From: Symbiodinium natans
Taxonomy: Eukaryota; Sar; Dinophyceae; Suessiales; Symbiodiniaceae
Assembly: GCA_905221605.1 (NCBI GenBank)
Contig: CAJNDS010000592.1
Location: 44,299-108,298, forward strand
Direction: 5' to 3'
Length of the DNA stretch: 64,000 nt
This document shows, piece after piece, positions 46,222 to 58,468 of this stretch; positions within the stretch are counted from its first letter, which is position 1, and every line of letters starts with the position of its first letter. A program made the position numbers and the translations under genes. The notes beneath the pieces are model-generated. The model had not been told where the DNA came from, did not search any database, and saw nothing but the letters and a program-made list of their open reading frames with translations.

Positions 46222-46939
46222 CAAACACAAAAAGAAGAAACTAACTAACAAGCGAACGAAGGAACGAACAGATAAACAAATGAACCCAAACAAACGAAAA
46301 CAAAAATACAATAAATAACAAAAAACAAAAGCCAGCAAGCAAGCAGGAAGAAAGCAAGCAAGCAAGCACAGGCAACAAACAGGAGATAGCAAACAGCAAC
46401 ATCAACAAGAATAACGACAACAACGAGATCAACAACAAGTACGGTAACCACGACCACACCCAAACCATCACCCTTCATCGCTCACCATCCATCACCCTTC
46501 ACCCATCCATCATCCATGACCAGCAAGCACCATCATCAATAACACTGCGTGGAAGAATCAAGCTGGACAAGTGGTGCCAAGGAAGCACTAAGCAGTCCTC
46601 GTAATCGAAAGGATGGTTCTGCTTGAACGGCTCCATTTCCTCCGGACACACAGAGGAATGATTGGATCAAAGATAAAAGCTCGACTGGCAGCGTGAGAAA
46701 GCATCATTGGCATGTCCTTTTCGAGGGTCATGTAGTCTGGATTTGCAGCTTGATAATCGAGACAAGCCTGGATACCATGTGCTGGCCACCAAGAAACGAA
46801 ACACCTACTCGGTAGTGTGTGGCGAGTACCAGTACTTGCTAGAAAGAGTTCATTGATGAGGTGAGCAAGAAAGTCGTAAAGGTGGGCAGGGTTGGCAGTG
46901 CAGCAGGATTGAAGGAAGCGCATCCCGGTATTGCAGGGG

Positions 46940-47070
46940 GCAGCAGCAGCAGCAGCAGCAGCAGCAGGCGTGGGAGGAGTAAGGTACTTCTTGTTGTCGA
47001 AGCAGCAGCAGTACAAGCAGGAGTAGTAGCAGAGCTAGTAGCAGTAGCAGCAGCAGGAGCCGCAGCTGGG
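46940..47070. repeat. (GCA)n-rich imperfect tract
   Basis: Interrupted AGC/GCA triplets. The frames give poly-Ser/Ala or Leu and are not supported as genes. Confidence 0.85.
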
Positions 47071-47720
47071 GCATGCTAGATCCGAAGGCGGACGCGGGGT
47101 AAAGAAGTGCCCCAACTCACAGAAACCGGTGCAGGCATATGCGGTAACTCAGTGAAGTGTACTTCTTGGAGAAGATGTTGCTGACCATATGATGTGCGAC
47201 TGCGGTAAGCATAGCAGCATAGCACACGCCGGCATTTAATCTGGCCCAGCCGCCCGCTTCAGGCAGTCAATCCACTCGCCCGGCTTCCGAGGGGCGACAA
47301 AGTTTATCATCCACTTCGGGATGATGCCCTACAGCTTCACGAATCATCGGTGTGTTGTCGCGAATGTTGGATCTCACGCACACCAAAACCGCAATTCTGG
47401 CCTTCACATCCGTGCACGTCATCAGGAAGACTTTCGTGCCCTTCTCCGCCCTGTTCGAGATCGGGGTTTGCGGAGGACTCAACTCGGACTCGACCCTGAT
47501 GCTGAGAGCCGCGCCCGTCATTGTACCGGCGCATCACATAGCCCGAGGTGAAGGACTCTGCTCGAATGTACCTCTCAGTCTGCAAGACGCACGCAGCTCA
47601 CACAGAGGCGAGATGGCATCGATAACTTCTCAGAAAACTGGCATGCCGATGCGCATGTTTGTTTTAGTTTTTGCACTAAGCCTGCGACCCATTCTTCTCC
47701 GGCATGTTTGGGTGGTTAGC

Positions 47721-47900
47721 TGAACGTAGACTGATGAGGATTGTTCCATCCTGCTTCACGTGGTAATCCAGAACATTTGGACAGACTGGACATACTCTAA
47801 TTTGAAGGTCCTCCAGCACCTTGACTCGCCGGTACTGGACGTAGTCGCGAGGAGTGCACTTAGTAGGAGTCTCTTTTGCGAGGGCTTCTGACATTTCGAC
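47721..47900 (-). CDS. Unidentified exon with CPVC motif
   Basis: A 60-codon frame lies between GAGGCAG|GTC and a TCA|GCTAAC donor (GC type), phase 0 at both ends. It reads VEMSEALAKETPTKCTPRDY and then VRRVKVLEDLQ-like, ICVCPVCPN-type Cys spacing (VCPVCPN) and KQDGTILISL. Strongly protein-like. Lower frames on the same strand (YIRAESFTSGYVMRRYNDGR near 47560, and KVFLMTCTDVKARIAVLVCV near 47450) look like further exons of the same gene. Family not recognised. Confidence 0.55.
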
Positions 47901-48819
47901 CTGCCTCTGGCCTGCTCCATGCTGCCTATCATGGTATGCATGACGTCTTTGAGAGTCTTGGTGACCGAGCGACACCGCTAGTGCCACGGGGAGGGCGTCT
48001 AGATACAGCGACAGTGGGCCGCACGCTCGAAGGCATGTGGGAGTGCGGTTCCCCGCGATGCAGGTACGGACAGCATGTAGGGCCGGGCTCCCAACGGCGG
48101 GGACCCTCAACACGCTGTAGAGAATGTCAGATCCCTGGATAAGGTCAAGAATGATGGGTCAGATGCTGGTGAGACTGAGCGGGTTAACGCCTCAACTTGA
48201 TCGAGAACTTTCATCTCGAAGAATGCACGGTCCCACCTCAAAAAGGCAAGCATGCATTCCAGGAGGAACAAACTCGCCATTGTCCAGCGGTGCCAGAGCA
48301 TGAACAACTGCCGAGCGGCTCCATGCGCTTCTCACATTTGTGGAACATGTGGAAGACAACCGGCAACTCCACATCCGGCAGCGATGACCACGCCTCATGA
48401 GTTTGCCTATGCTGCCCCTCAGCCTCAATCTTTCGCGACTGGAAAGCATCGGTGACAACGTGGGAAGTTGCCGCTTCCGACTACAAAGCTGAGTACGCAC
48501 ATCAGAATTGCATGCAGTATCCGCGTTCATGAGTTCCGATGGCCCAGGCCCGCAGGAAAATACATCCGCCGCCGTCGGACTGAAGCGTCTGGCGGGCAAA
48601 GAGAGGCTTGAAGCGTGTGCTGCTCAATTGAGCTTTCCCATGCTTGGGGGCTTTACATTGCCCTTAGTGTTCCAATTGAGCCTCACTGAGACACTTCCGC
48701 GGAAGAAAGTGCACCAGATTGCCAGTGCCATGGGCTGAACTTGCCAAAAAACGTCCAACATGCATCAGGCATCAGGCTCTGAGCTGCTCATCTCATGGCC
48801 TTGGCAACCTTGATCTCCT

Positions 48820-49118
48820 TGCGGTCAACGCACATATCCCAACCTGTCAGCTTCTGGCCACTGCAGATGTTGCAATGCATGGACATGGAACAATGGTATA
48901 TAACGGTATACAGTACCGAACAGCAATACCACATTATGGCGGAGATGGCAACTGCACAGCTTTGGGCTCTCAAGAAAAATCACCCCCTTCCCTGACCCGC
49001 CTTGCATGCCCTGTGATTCCTTCTCCAGCAAGAGGGAGAAACTCAGCAGCGACTCAATTTGAAGCTGCAGCACATTACTCTGTACTGAGGCCAGCACTCG
49101 CTCTGCGTGATGGGGATC
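48820..49118 (-). CDS. Unidentified exons upstream of the 47.7-kb gene
   Basis: A frame starting at TTTCAG|GAT (49118) reads DPHHAERVLASVQSNVLQLQ and stays helical to about 49025. A second near 48868 reads GQKLTGWDMCVDRKEIK up to a GTTGCC donor. Both are on the strand of the 47.7-kb exon and may be its 5' part. Plus-strand frames here (48508-48738, 48795-48995) are also open, so the strand call is moderate. Confidence 0.35.
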
Positions 49119-50696
49119 CTGAAAGGTCTTCCGGATCAACATCTACTTCTGAGAGCTGCTGCCTAGATTACTTGAGTACTTGAGAACGTACCGGAACGAA
49201 CACTCGGGCGAAAGTAGCATGCATTCAGGCCTACACGAGGGGTCGGAGACTGGGGGAGAAGGGGGGGGGGGGAGGCTCCCTGAGGCTCCCTGAGGCTGTT
49301 TGAGGCTCCCTGACCTCCCTGACGCTCCCTGAGCCTTCCCACGCCTGGAAAAAGGCGATAAACCAGTCGATGCACTTCAAAAATCTTCAAAACATGCTGA
49401 TGGCACCACGTCTGCAGGGACCTGGAAGATTGTGATTGTGAACCTCCTATGGACAGTCGATGGACTCCCTCTTTGGAACTCATGGATCCGCTTTGGGTAT
49501 GGCCACGCATGGGCCCTTCTGTGGGCCCTATATGGACCCAATGGCCCAACAGCCTCAGCCAAATGGACCCCCCGCGGACTCCGCAACAGAAAGAGTCGTC
49601 TTGAGGGGTGTGTTGGGGTCGGAATCCCTTTGCACCCTCTTGGCGTTTTGCGGACCCTTTACGGACTTCCACAGCCTTTCAGAACCTGTCCTTCAAAGCC
49701 CCGGTGGACCCCTGCTTCTATGCCTTTGCAGCCTTTGAAACCTGTGAGCTGCGGCGTTCGGCCCTCACCTGAAGCACTTGCAGGCCGCGTGCACGTTGGC
49801 GTTAATAATCCCCTCGAAGCCCCAAGGCCACAGCTTGCGCGACGAGGCGCTTGTGCTTATAGTTGTTGTCGAACTCCATGAAGTCCTTCAGCGCGAGCGT
49901 GCAAGATGTGCAACACTTCGCTCGTCCTGGAACCTTGGGAGATGGTACCGCGATAGGGCAAGACCTGTTCCCAGTTTAGGAGTATACTTCCCTGCGTGGG
50001 CCAGATATGTACACTTGCTAGCGAACAGGTGGGGCACGGTGAGGCACCTGTGCGTGACCCGGGGTGCAACCGCATTGGCAACCGGATCAATGGAAGTGAG
50101 TTTTATGTGAGCCATGAGGCGCCTTTGCATTAAGCCACGAGCTCATTCATACTATTCCGGTCAGCAAAAGCAGCCTGCAGATGATGGAAAGCAACCCAGG
50201 TCCTCCCACGACCGGAAGAAGGGTGCTTTGAGCACGCGCTGCGACTCGTCGCCGTTCCTCTCGCTCGCGCAAGGATTTGCAAGGCTTCAAGTTGCAAGCA
50301 GCTGATTGAGCAAGCAGCTAGCCGCTAGTCGCGAGCCACCATGGACACCACGTCCTCCTCTCGCCCGAGTCGTTACTTGACGTGCGGGACATCTCGCTCG
50401 GAAAGTTGCCTGCATGCAAAACGCACCTCGAGTCCGTGAATCTATCTGATTCTGTCCCTTCCTCCTTCCTTCTGGTGCACTTAGCCCCCCGAAAAAGAAA
50501 CAAATCCGCCGAGGCCTCGGGCCGAAGGTGTATTGGTAGTCAGAACAGGCACCCCCCTCCAAATCCTCCCCCCAGGCCCAAAAGCCCTTTTTCGGACCCC
50601 TTTTTTTGCCTCAAATGGGTACCCCCCCTAGGTGAGCAGGGTCCGCAAGCGGATGGTTCGCCAGGACCAGAGGCAGTTGCAGCCCTTCCCAGCAGG

Positions 50697-50818
50697 GCCC
50701 CCCCCTTTCCCCCTACCCCCCCCCCTAACCCCCCCCCCCTACCCCCCCCCTACCCCCCCCCCACCCCCCCCCCTACCCCCCCCCACCCCCCCCCCCTACC
50801 CCCCCCCCCCCCACATAG
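50697..50818. repeat. C-rich (CCCCCCTA)n-like tract
   Basis: Runs of seven to ten C separated by TA, A or CA. The G-strand has strong quadruplex potential. Confidence 0.9.
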
Positions 50819-51239
50819 TCCCGCCCCCCAAAAGCCACATGAGCGGCTGGGCTCAAGGTGCGAATGGACGCAACAAGAGGTCGCTTTTCAAGTGTTCCCA
50901 TCGTTTTACAGGGTTTTCCCCTTGCTTAATTGAATGGCTGGGGGTTTTGGCGCTTGCTCACATAAGGTGTTTGTGAAAGGCGGAGTTTTCCTGCTCCGAC
51001 GCGCTGGCTTGAGGGCCGGAGGCTCACTGGTGTGAGCACGGCCGCAAATCCGCCGAGGCCCCCCTTTTTTGCCCCCCGGTTTTCGAGGCTCAACTCCGGG
51101 GACGAAGAGTAACCGAAACCCGAAACCTTCAATCTTAGCTCCCCCCCCCCTTTCCCCTCTGCCCCCCTTCCCCCTCCACCCCTACCCCCCCTGAGGGGCC
51201 TGGCTCAACCCTACGATCAATCCAAGCCGAACCGTCTCT

Positions 51240-51366
51240 TGAACCCTAAACCCAAAAAAACCCTAAACCCCAAAGCAAGAACCTTGAGCCCTAAGCCCTC
51301 AATCCTAAACTAACCCTCAACCCTAAACCCCAGACCATAAACCATAAACCCGGAACCCTAAACCCG
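51240..51366 (-). repeat. Heavily degenerate CCCTAAA region
   Basis: Telomere-type words with many substitutions (CCCCAAA, CCATAAA, CCCGGAA), apparently an old array. Confidence 0.75.
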
Positions 51367-51525
51367 ACTTGGGCGCTGCGGAATCACCATGCTCACGCGG
51401 ATGCGCTGGGCCGGGCCGAGGCGGGTCGCGTAGCGTTAAAATTATCTTCTTCTGCCGGGATTGAGGGCCAGGAAAGTTCCCGAAAAACAAACTCTCTCTC
51501 AGTCTCTCTGTCTCTCTCTCTTCTT

Positions 51526-51713
51526 CTTATTCTTATTCTTATTCTTCTTCTTCTTCTTCTTCTTCTTCTTCTTCTTCTTCTTCTTCTTCTTCTTCTTCTT
51601 CTTCTTCTTTTTCTTCTTCTTCTTCTTCTTCTTCTTCTTCTTCTTCTTCTTCTTCTTCTTCTTCTTCTTCTTCTTCTTCTTCTTCTTCTTCTTCTTCTTC
51701 TTCTTCTTCTTCG
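51526..51713. repeat. (CTT)n microsatellite, ~188 bp
   Basis: Over 60 CTT/TTC units with one TTTTTC interruption. The poly-Lys/Glu/Phe frames are artefacts. Confidence 0.97.
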
Positions 51714-51767
51714 GGGCTTGAGGGGAGCGAACCCCCCCCCCCCCACCGCGCACTAGGCGCGCCCAGT

Positions 51768-51903
51768 CTGCAGCGTGTCCATGTGAGACTGCAAAGCGGG
51801 ATATGGATGGTTGCGCTTTCTCTCGCTCTCTCGCTCTGCAGCGTGTCCATGTGAGACTGCAAAGCGGGATATGGATGGTTGCGCTTTCTCTCGCTCTCTC
51901 GCT
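51768..51903. repeat. Perfect 68-bp tandem duplication
   Basis: Units 51768-51835 and 51836-51903 are identical (CTGCAGCGTGTCCATG...). The lack of divergence indicates a recent event or an assembly artefact. CT-rich sequence continues to 52142. Confidence 0.95.
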
Positions 51904-52107
51904 CTTTTATTTATCTCTTCTTTCTTTCTTTCTTTATCTCTCTATCTCTCTCTCTCTCCCTCCCTCTCTCTCTTTCTTGTATTTCATTGTTTCTTTCTTT
52001 CGTTCCTGTGCCTTTTATTCCTTTCTTTCGTTCCTTCGCTTGTTCTTTCTTTCTTTCTTTTCGTGGGCCCCGCGCAGCATGCGCGCCCCCACGTCTCTCT
52101 CTCTTTC

Positions 52108-52147
<40 letters not shown>

Positions 52148-53163
52148 GAGCATCTCTCCTGGGCGAGCGCCGGAGTTTGAGAGAACGTCCATGTCGTCTG
52201 GATCAGAGTCCTGCAGCTGTGAATCCCCAAGCCGGACCATCATGACTTTAACTTGATGCATCGTAGATGGGATGTGCAGCCGCCTCGTCCGGTGGCTCGT
52301 GCTCTCGTTCCAATGTGAGCTTGGACCGGCTGCGCTTGCCTGACAAGTGGCCAGCGACCCCTCACACTTCCATCATGAGCTACGCGACCCCGCGGGGATG
52401 CCTTGCAAACATTGAATCTATTTCTGACACCACGTTGTGAAAATGGACTCATGTCGAGAAATGGTGAAATATGGGGATGCGGGGGGGGGGGGGGGGGAGC
52501 AAAAGTGAAGTGGAGAAAGGATATCCATGCGGCGGTAGGAGCTCAGTAGCACCATCGGCGCCGGTTACTCGCCAGGCACCCCTCAGGACCTTCTGAGCAG
52601 AGTCGACACAGGTGTTGGAGTGAACCTGTTGAGCCTGAGGGCCCACATGCATTGGTGACTAGACACACTGCTGGGGTGGGGGGGTGCTCGAGGGAGGGAG
52701 GGGTTGGCAGGTGGCAAGTTAGCGGGGGGGGTTTGGGGGGACAGGGGGGAAGGACAAACAAAAACAAACACGGGAGTTTCAGGGGACCCGGTGGGGACAG
52801 AAACCATAAGACAGTGGTCAATATGATTGTCCAAACTCCCAGTGTTCTACCGAAGCAGGCATACCCGGCAGAGTACCAAAGGAGCATGGGTGACGATTTT
52901 TAAAGTCATTGGTGTCTTGCACTACAACAAAAAAACAGTGAAATTGTTGCTGAAGGACAAGCTTGGACTATCGTGCTTGCACAGACTCGCTGCTCATAGT
53001 GTGCCTGCGAATGCAGCTCTATCAAACATCTCATCGCAATCACGAGTTTAGGTTGAAGCGAAAGGTGTCACCTGTGCGGGCATCTGCAAAGATCATGCTT
53101 TCTGCCAGCACCACGCCGGCTGCGCCCTGGCATCAATCACCAGGGGCGAAGACTTCTGCATAA

Positions 53164-53202
53164 TAAACCCTAAACCCTAAACCCTAAACCCTAAACCCTA
53201 AA
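53164..53202 (-). repeat. CCCTAAA interstitial array
   Basis: Five perfect units just 3' of the gene ending at 53240. Another degenerate array lies at 56264-56332. Confidence 0.95.
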
Positions 53203-53239
53203 ATTCTTGTGCATCTGGCAGAAGCTGATGTCAGTGCTG

Positions 53240-53973
53240 TCACGCAGACTTCTTTAGCAGAGCCAATGCCAACACCAAAGCTTTGGGATCATTCTCCGTC
53301 TGAGGCGGCGCCATGCCTGATTTTTCGCAGATAGCTGCTGTTGCTGCCTGAAAAGGAGCATACATGCAGAAACTAGAAACTAGGAGGCAGCTTGTAGGCA
53401 CCACTGACAGCTCAGCATAACCGCAGGCGCTCCAAACACATGTATGATAAACTGGTGAGAGAGGTTGTAGTGCCCGCTGCTCAGGCCCGCACGAGATCGC
53501 AAACCTCCACGCATGTCTGAAAGTGTAGAAGCGTCAATACTCCAAGATTGAAAGATTGCGCCCAGAAGTAGAATATAGTAGAACTACCGGCCCACTTCTG
53601 CAGCACGTAGCAGCTCAGCAGCCCCACCCAATGCAATGCCTGCGTTAATTGGCGCTGTCCTCAAACCCTGTACCAACTTCTTCAGCTGCTATCCCCGCTA
53701 CAAGCCATGCCTGCTACGCGCAACATGCAGCAACCAGGAGGCTCTTTACAGGGTCGGAAATGGTCGTGTCTGACCACGCACAGAAAGGGTTGAAAGTTCC
53801 ATGGGTCAGGCTGCAATCTAGTCCCGCGATTTCGAGGTATTGCTGGAATGCATGTCTGTGCGTGGGCATGATCTGGTGCAGGGCAGCATGTTTGCTGCCT
53901 ACCACATGCTCTCAAGGACGTGCCTGACCAGCTCATTGTCTAGCAGCCGTTCCACGCGGTGAATGAAGTTCTC
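53240..53973 (-). CDS. Unidentified gene with 34-39-bp introns
   Basis: Exons: 53973 onward (ENFIHRVERLLDNELVRHVL; true end unclear), 53898-53750 (SKHAALHQIMPTHRHAFQQY, then FNPFCAWSDTTISDP), 53710-53674 (AWLVAGIAAEEV), 53639-53596 (IALGGAAELLRAAE) and 53347-53240 (AATAAICEKSGMAPPQTEND, then ALVLALALLKKSA, stop TGA). All four inner junctions agree in phase and use AG|G acceptors; the last acceptor follows a fine pyrimidine tract. Introns are 39, 34 and 248 bp. The first junction could be a 65-bp GC-AG intron or a frameshift. The protein is soluble and helical; no family is recognised. A CCCTAAA array starts 38 bp below the 3' end. Confidence 0.6.
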
Positions 53974-54900
53974 CTGGAATCAGCAGATATCGAACGCAGC
54001 TTTATGTGGCCACGCAGTCAACAGCATGAGCGTGGGCTTCAAGCTGTAGCTTTGCTGAGCCACGTGACGAGCCTCTGGCTCTGCCAAGACCCGCGAAGAG
54101 CAGCGATACATGACCAGAAGCGTTTGCAGGACCTGCCTCAGATGCCGTGGCACCCATGGACTGCAGCCACTTGTGATTCAAAACTGGCATGGTGATCTGG
54201 CTTTAAGCTGCAAGGGCTCAGCAAAATCCCCCTCCCAAGTGCAGCCGTGCGCATGCAGCAAGCGTCACCATGACGCCGCCCCTTTTCAAGCCCCTTGCCG
54301 TTGCTGACGCCAACTTTTGCCCGGAGCTCGGGATCCTAACTATCGCATCGAATTTGATATCTGCGAATCGGTAGAACCTCACGCGCAATCGAACAGAGTG
54401 GGCTGTATGGCGCTGTTACCTCGCTGCGCTCGAGCGTGAGATCTCAGTGAAACTCACAACAAAGCTGCATTGTCCTGTGCAGCATGCCAACATGAGGACT
54501 TGGTGTCCCTTTGATCTCACAATGCAGAGCATTGCTGACTGACTTGAAAATGGCGCAGCGGCCCTTGCGACAATAGCGGTCACCGCTTAGCTCAAACGCT
54601 CGCGGGCACAGAAATCGGGAACAGGCTGTGACTGGCGCCTTCCGCGAAGTCGTCTAGCCTCTGCATGATAAGATCACAGGCAGCATGTGTACTTCGGCGA
54701 GACTCACAACAAAAAGCTGAACGGCGCGCTGACCAGACTACACGTAGTATGACCTTAGTGGTATTGCAAAGATACAAAACAGGAGACGCCAAGCTTCAAA
54801 AGGCCGCATTTCATGGGGCCGCGCTACCCAATGACCCACACTAGATACGAATCTGAGCAATCTGAGTCGGCACATGCCTGGAACTGGACGCCTGCCATCC

Positions 54901-55149
54901 GGTATGGTTGATCCTTGGATCGCGGAGGAGAGGGCCAAGTGGCTCAAGCGAATCTGCTGGGCAGAATGCAGAGTCGGGTTGGTCCAAGGATCCTGGGCGC
55001 GCCCTTTTCGGCGCGCAGGCCTTGTACGCGGGGAAGAGAACGAGCGGATCGGCCTTCTCCAACATGCGCAGCTGTGCGAGGTTCTGCGGCTACATTGCTA
55101 CACCCACATCACGCACCAGGAGAAGCTGGCGAAGCCAGCGTCGTTTTGA
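54901..55149 (+). CDS. Possible plus-strand open frame
   Basis: An ATG-initiated frame of 82 codons (MVDPWIAEERAKWLKRICWA...) with natural charge. The complementary strand is equally open, so strand and reality are uncertain. No domain is seen. Confidence 0.25.
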   Translation, partial: GMVDPWIAEERAKWLKRICWAECRVGLVQGSWARPFRRAGLVRGEENERIGLLQHAQLCEVLRLHCYTHITHQEKLAKPASF

Positions 55150-55309
55150 TCATTCCCAGGATCCAATGTTATCCCCACACCAGACTCAGCAGACTTTCAT
55201 CGTTCGGCCCTGCCTTGTCCTCTGCACTTCGTTCTCGGCGCTCGGCCTGTCTGCAAAGCTGACAGACAGCCATAGGCTTAAGACGTCGAGGCATTGGAAA
55301 TGCTAGCCG

Positions 55310-55980
55310 AAGTTAAGATAATTAAAATACGGGAAAAATAGGAAAAATAGGAAACCAAAATAGCAAATCGAGAATGCCTGGTTTTGGGAATAGGAAATAC
55401 ATAAGAAAAAATAGAATCGGTGGCTCCTACAGTGCCCCCCTCCCCCCTCCCCCCCCCTCCCTCCCCCCTCCCTCCCCCCTCCCTCCCCCCTCCCTCCCTC
55501 CCCCCTCCCATCCCCCTCCCTCCCCCCTCCCCTCCCCCCTCCCTCCCCCCTCCCTCCCCCCCTCCCTCCCCACCCCCCTCCCCCCCCCCCCCCCTCCTCC
55601 CCCCCCTCCCCACCCCACCCCCCCCACCCCCCCCCCCACCCCTCTGCCCTTCCTCCCCTTTTTTTTGCGAAACCCTCTTTCCTCCTTTCCTGTCCTGGGG
55701 CCGGCCCGGCTGCCGAGGCGGCGTGCGCAAGCGTTTACAATTAGTAAAAAATAGCAAAAAAAAACAGAGACACCACACACTACAAAAAAGAAACATTAGT
55801 TTTTCCATACTTTTTCCTATTTGTTCTATGTGTCATGTGTTTTCCCCTATTTCGGTTCCTATTTTTTCCTTTTTTCCTATTTTTTGGAACACACACTGAA
55901 ACTTCCATTCCTATTTTTTACTATTTTTTTTACTAATTTATTTTTTCCTGTTTTCCTATTTTCCCTATTTTGTCCTTAAT
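55310..55980. repeat. C-rich core flanked by inverted GGAAAAATA / CCTATTTTT words
   Basis: Purine words GGAAAAATA repeat at 55330-55370, a (CTCCCCC)n core fills 55437-55655, and the complementary words CCTATTTTT repeat at 55817-55965. The flanks form an imperfect inverted repeat around the core. Confidence 0.75.
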
Positions 55981-56639
55981 TTAAATATTCAAGCTTTTTG
56001 AGCATTTCCATGTGCCTTGACGTCTTAACCATAGGCCACAAGGCTCAACAGCAACACTCGAGAGAGCGAACTAAGTTGGCAAAGCCAGCAGAAGCGGGAC
56101 TCGATAGTGACAAGCTCAGAGCTTCCATTCAAGTTAAAGCAACTAAGTGCTCCACCGCTGGGATGATGCGATCCGGGGTTGGTGCACGAATCTGGCAGGC
56201 ACAAGAGGGCGCGTCTTCCATGCGGAATGTCTTCAAACCGAGTTCCTTCCATGCAACGGTAACCTAAACCCGAAACCCGAAACCCGAAACCCCTAAACCC
56301 TAAACCCTAAACCTTAAACCCTACATCCTAAACCCAGCTGTTGCATCCAAACTCCTCCGGCCTGCTTGGGCCAACGGCTTGGCGAGCTGCTCCGCCGGGG
56401 CACTGTCATGCCCGGGTAGTCTGACAGCAGAGTACACAAACATCCGCCAAAAAGCAAGCAGAACATCGGAAGGCCGGTTGGAGTTGGGACTGGGTCAGAA
56501 CCCGGCTAGAGATTGTCAAAGAACCTGGTGCAAGCCATGCCTGCAACCGCATTTAAGCTTGTGTAAGGTTGTGTGAGGCACTTTGCACTTTGCGACCCAC
56601 AGGTGACGCACTCATTTGCGCAGATCAACCCTAGGCTTC

Positions 56640-56720
56640 AGCCGAGGCTCCAGAGAGGTAGTGGCGCTTGTCGAGGAACGTGGTCATGACCTCCGCTGAC
56701 ATCCCAAGAAGCAATTGGGA
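56640..56720 (-). CDS. Possible short first exon
   Basis: A minus-strand ATG frame (MSAEVMTTFLDKRHYLSGAS) resembles the short N-terminal helix-turn seen in EF-1B/GST-like proteins (FL..R.YLSG). It is only 23 codons to a stop or a GC donor, so this is a weak resemblance. Confidence 0.2.
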
Positions 56721-57274
56721 GCTCGGTAGGATGCAGCCCCTCCGACCTTTGGTCTGATCATGGCCGTGGAGTCAGTGCCGATCATGATGTAGAGGATGGA
56801 AGCCAGATTGCCCACAGGCAGGTCGCAGTAGTTCAGGCAGGAGCAAACCCTGCCAGAGCAACAATTTGCACCACCGTGCCCCTTGGAGCCTTGTCTCGGT
56901 GCGCGGCAACCCAGTGGATCAGACGTCACTGGAGCTCAAGAATGATTGTACCGCACTCCCAGTGTGGCACGAAATCTGAGACAACTTCTGGCTGCAAGAG
57001 GGCAGGAGCCTTATCACACAGTCCTCCTGCGAGTGGCCATGGGGCGAGATCCTTGGCACTTACACATCGACCAGTATCTGACTAGGTGACTAGGTGACTA
57101 GGTCCATGTTGGACTGCAAGGCGTGCGAAGCCCCTGCTAAACCCCACCAATTCGCCATCTCCCCCCCCTGGAGTACCTGAAGCCTGAAACCCGCATGTGG
57201 GATTGGGCTGGGACGACTCACGCTGCGCGCAAACAGTGACTGTGTCCCGAAGTTAAGTTTGCGGACACACCCAC

Positions 57275-57275
57275 C

Positions 57276-57347
<72 letters not shown>

Positions 57348-57357
57348 CTGACACACA

Positions 57358-57396
<39 letters not shown>

Positions 57397-57500
57397 ACTG
57401 ACTGACTGATTGACTGATTGACTGACTGAATGACTGGTTGACTGAGTGACTGACACACACGCACACACACACACACACTCTCACACACTAACACACTCAC
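57275..57500. repeat. (AC)n with embedded (TGAC)n tract
   Basis: Two long AC blocks (57275-57344, 57359-57393) and a third shorter one enclose TGACTGACTGAT repeats. Confidence 0.95.
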
Positions 57501-58468
57501 ACCATGAACACTGCACGCCAAAAACTCATGATGACTTCATTGTGGGGCCGGGACCTGTTTCAAGCATTTCTGGTGGCGGAGTTGGCTCAGAGCCAGGCCT
57601 AATGCCTAACACCAGCAGATCTCATGGATTTGCTGGCTTCCTGGCTACTGGCTTTTCGGCTTGATGGCTCCGGCGCCTGTTACAACTGTTACAACACGAG
57701 GAACCCGTGCGATGGAAAGCCATGGAAATCCTAGGCCGAGCAGTTGCATCCGAATCCTGGCACCCATGTCTTGTCCCACCCCAATATCGGTGTACCAATG
57801 CGGTACCCCCGCAGGCCCCCACCATTGCCACCTCGAGCGGGCCATCATGCTTAACCCCAAAAATCACAAACGCAAAGCCCCAGACTATGCAGACAAGCCG
57901 GCGGGTCGGCAGATCAGCTCACCAGTTTGCACTTTCAACCCTCCCTTGCGTTGAAAACCGCATGCCGTTCGGCTTCTCCAACAACGGATCTCGGTGCTCG
58001 TGATCCTCTGAGCTGTTTGCTCTTAGCCCTTCCAGGATTCTAGGAACGGCTCACCACAAAATCACTGTCGAGCAGCGGAGATCTTTAAGCTGCCGGCCGA
58101 AGCCTCTCAGACCCAGACGTAGGAGCACTGCTAGGCGGACGTCACATTTCCAGTACACAAACTAAGTCATGCGAGTTGTGGTTCAGAATCTCATGCCTGC
58201 CAGCAATTTCTATGTGTCCTCCTACCGTCCTCCTGCGGCCCTCCTGCGTCCTACTTGCAAGTGCGGCATTTGGGTTGTTCGAATACATGTTCATTCGAGT
58301 TCTGGTGATGCGGAGAGAGGTATAGCATGTCGCGGCCACCTGTTGTTGAAACAGTTTGTGCCCAAGGCCGTCATGGAAGTTCGGCCTCTGCCAGCCCAGG
58401 CGGCTAAATCCTGGCGCCGCAAAGGCATGCGCCAGCAAAACCCCGAGTGGAGAAATCGCGCCGACTAG

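Larger units (their letters stand above)
49200..53160. other. Repeat-rich stretch with little coding signal
   Basis: Dominated by GAGGCTCCCT words (49270-49340), C-rich, CTT and CT tracts. One protein-like minus-strand fragment (ALKDFMEFDNNYKHKRLVAQ) lies near 49890-49810, ending at TAA, and is unassigned. Confidence 0.5.

Noticed and set aside
45856-46392. Gln/Thr-repeat and Leu/Cys-rich frames of 130-147 codons
   Set aside because: They are translations of the CAACAAACA and AC repeats on both strands.
49163-49881. Overlapping frames of 149-169 codons on both strands
   Set aside because: The DNA is built of GGACCC/GGCTCCCT words that keep several frames open at once. No splice or domain support.
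55278-55899. Pro/Ser-rich and Gly-rich frames of 117-176 codons
   Set aside because: All length comes from the C-rich repeat, with no supported flanking exon.
57090-57521. Cys/Val-repeat frame of 143 codons
   Set aside because: It is produced by the (AC)n tracts.
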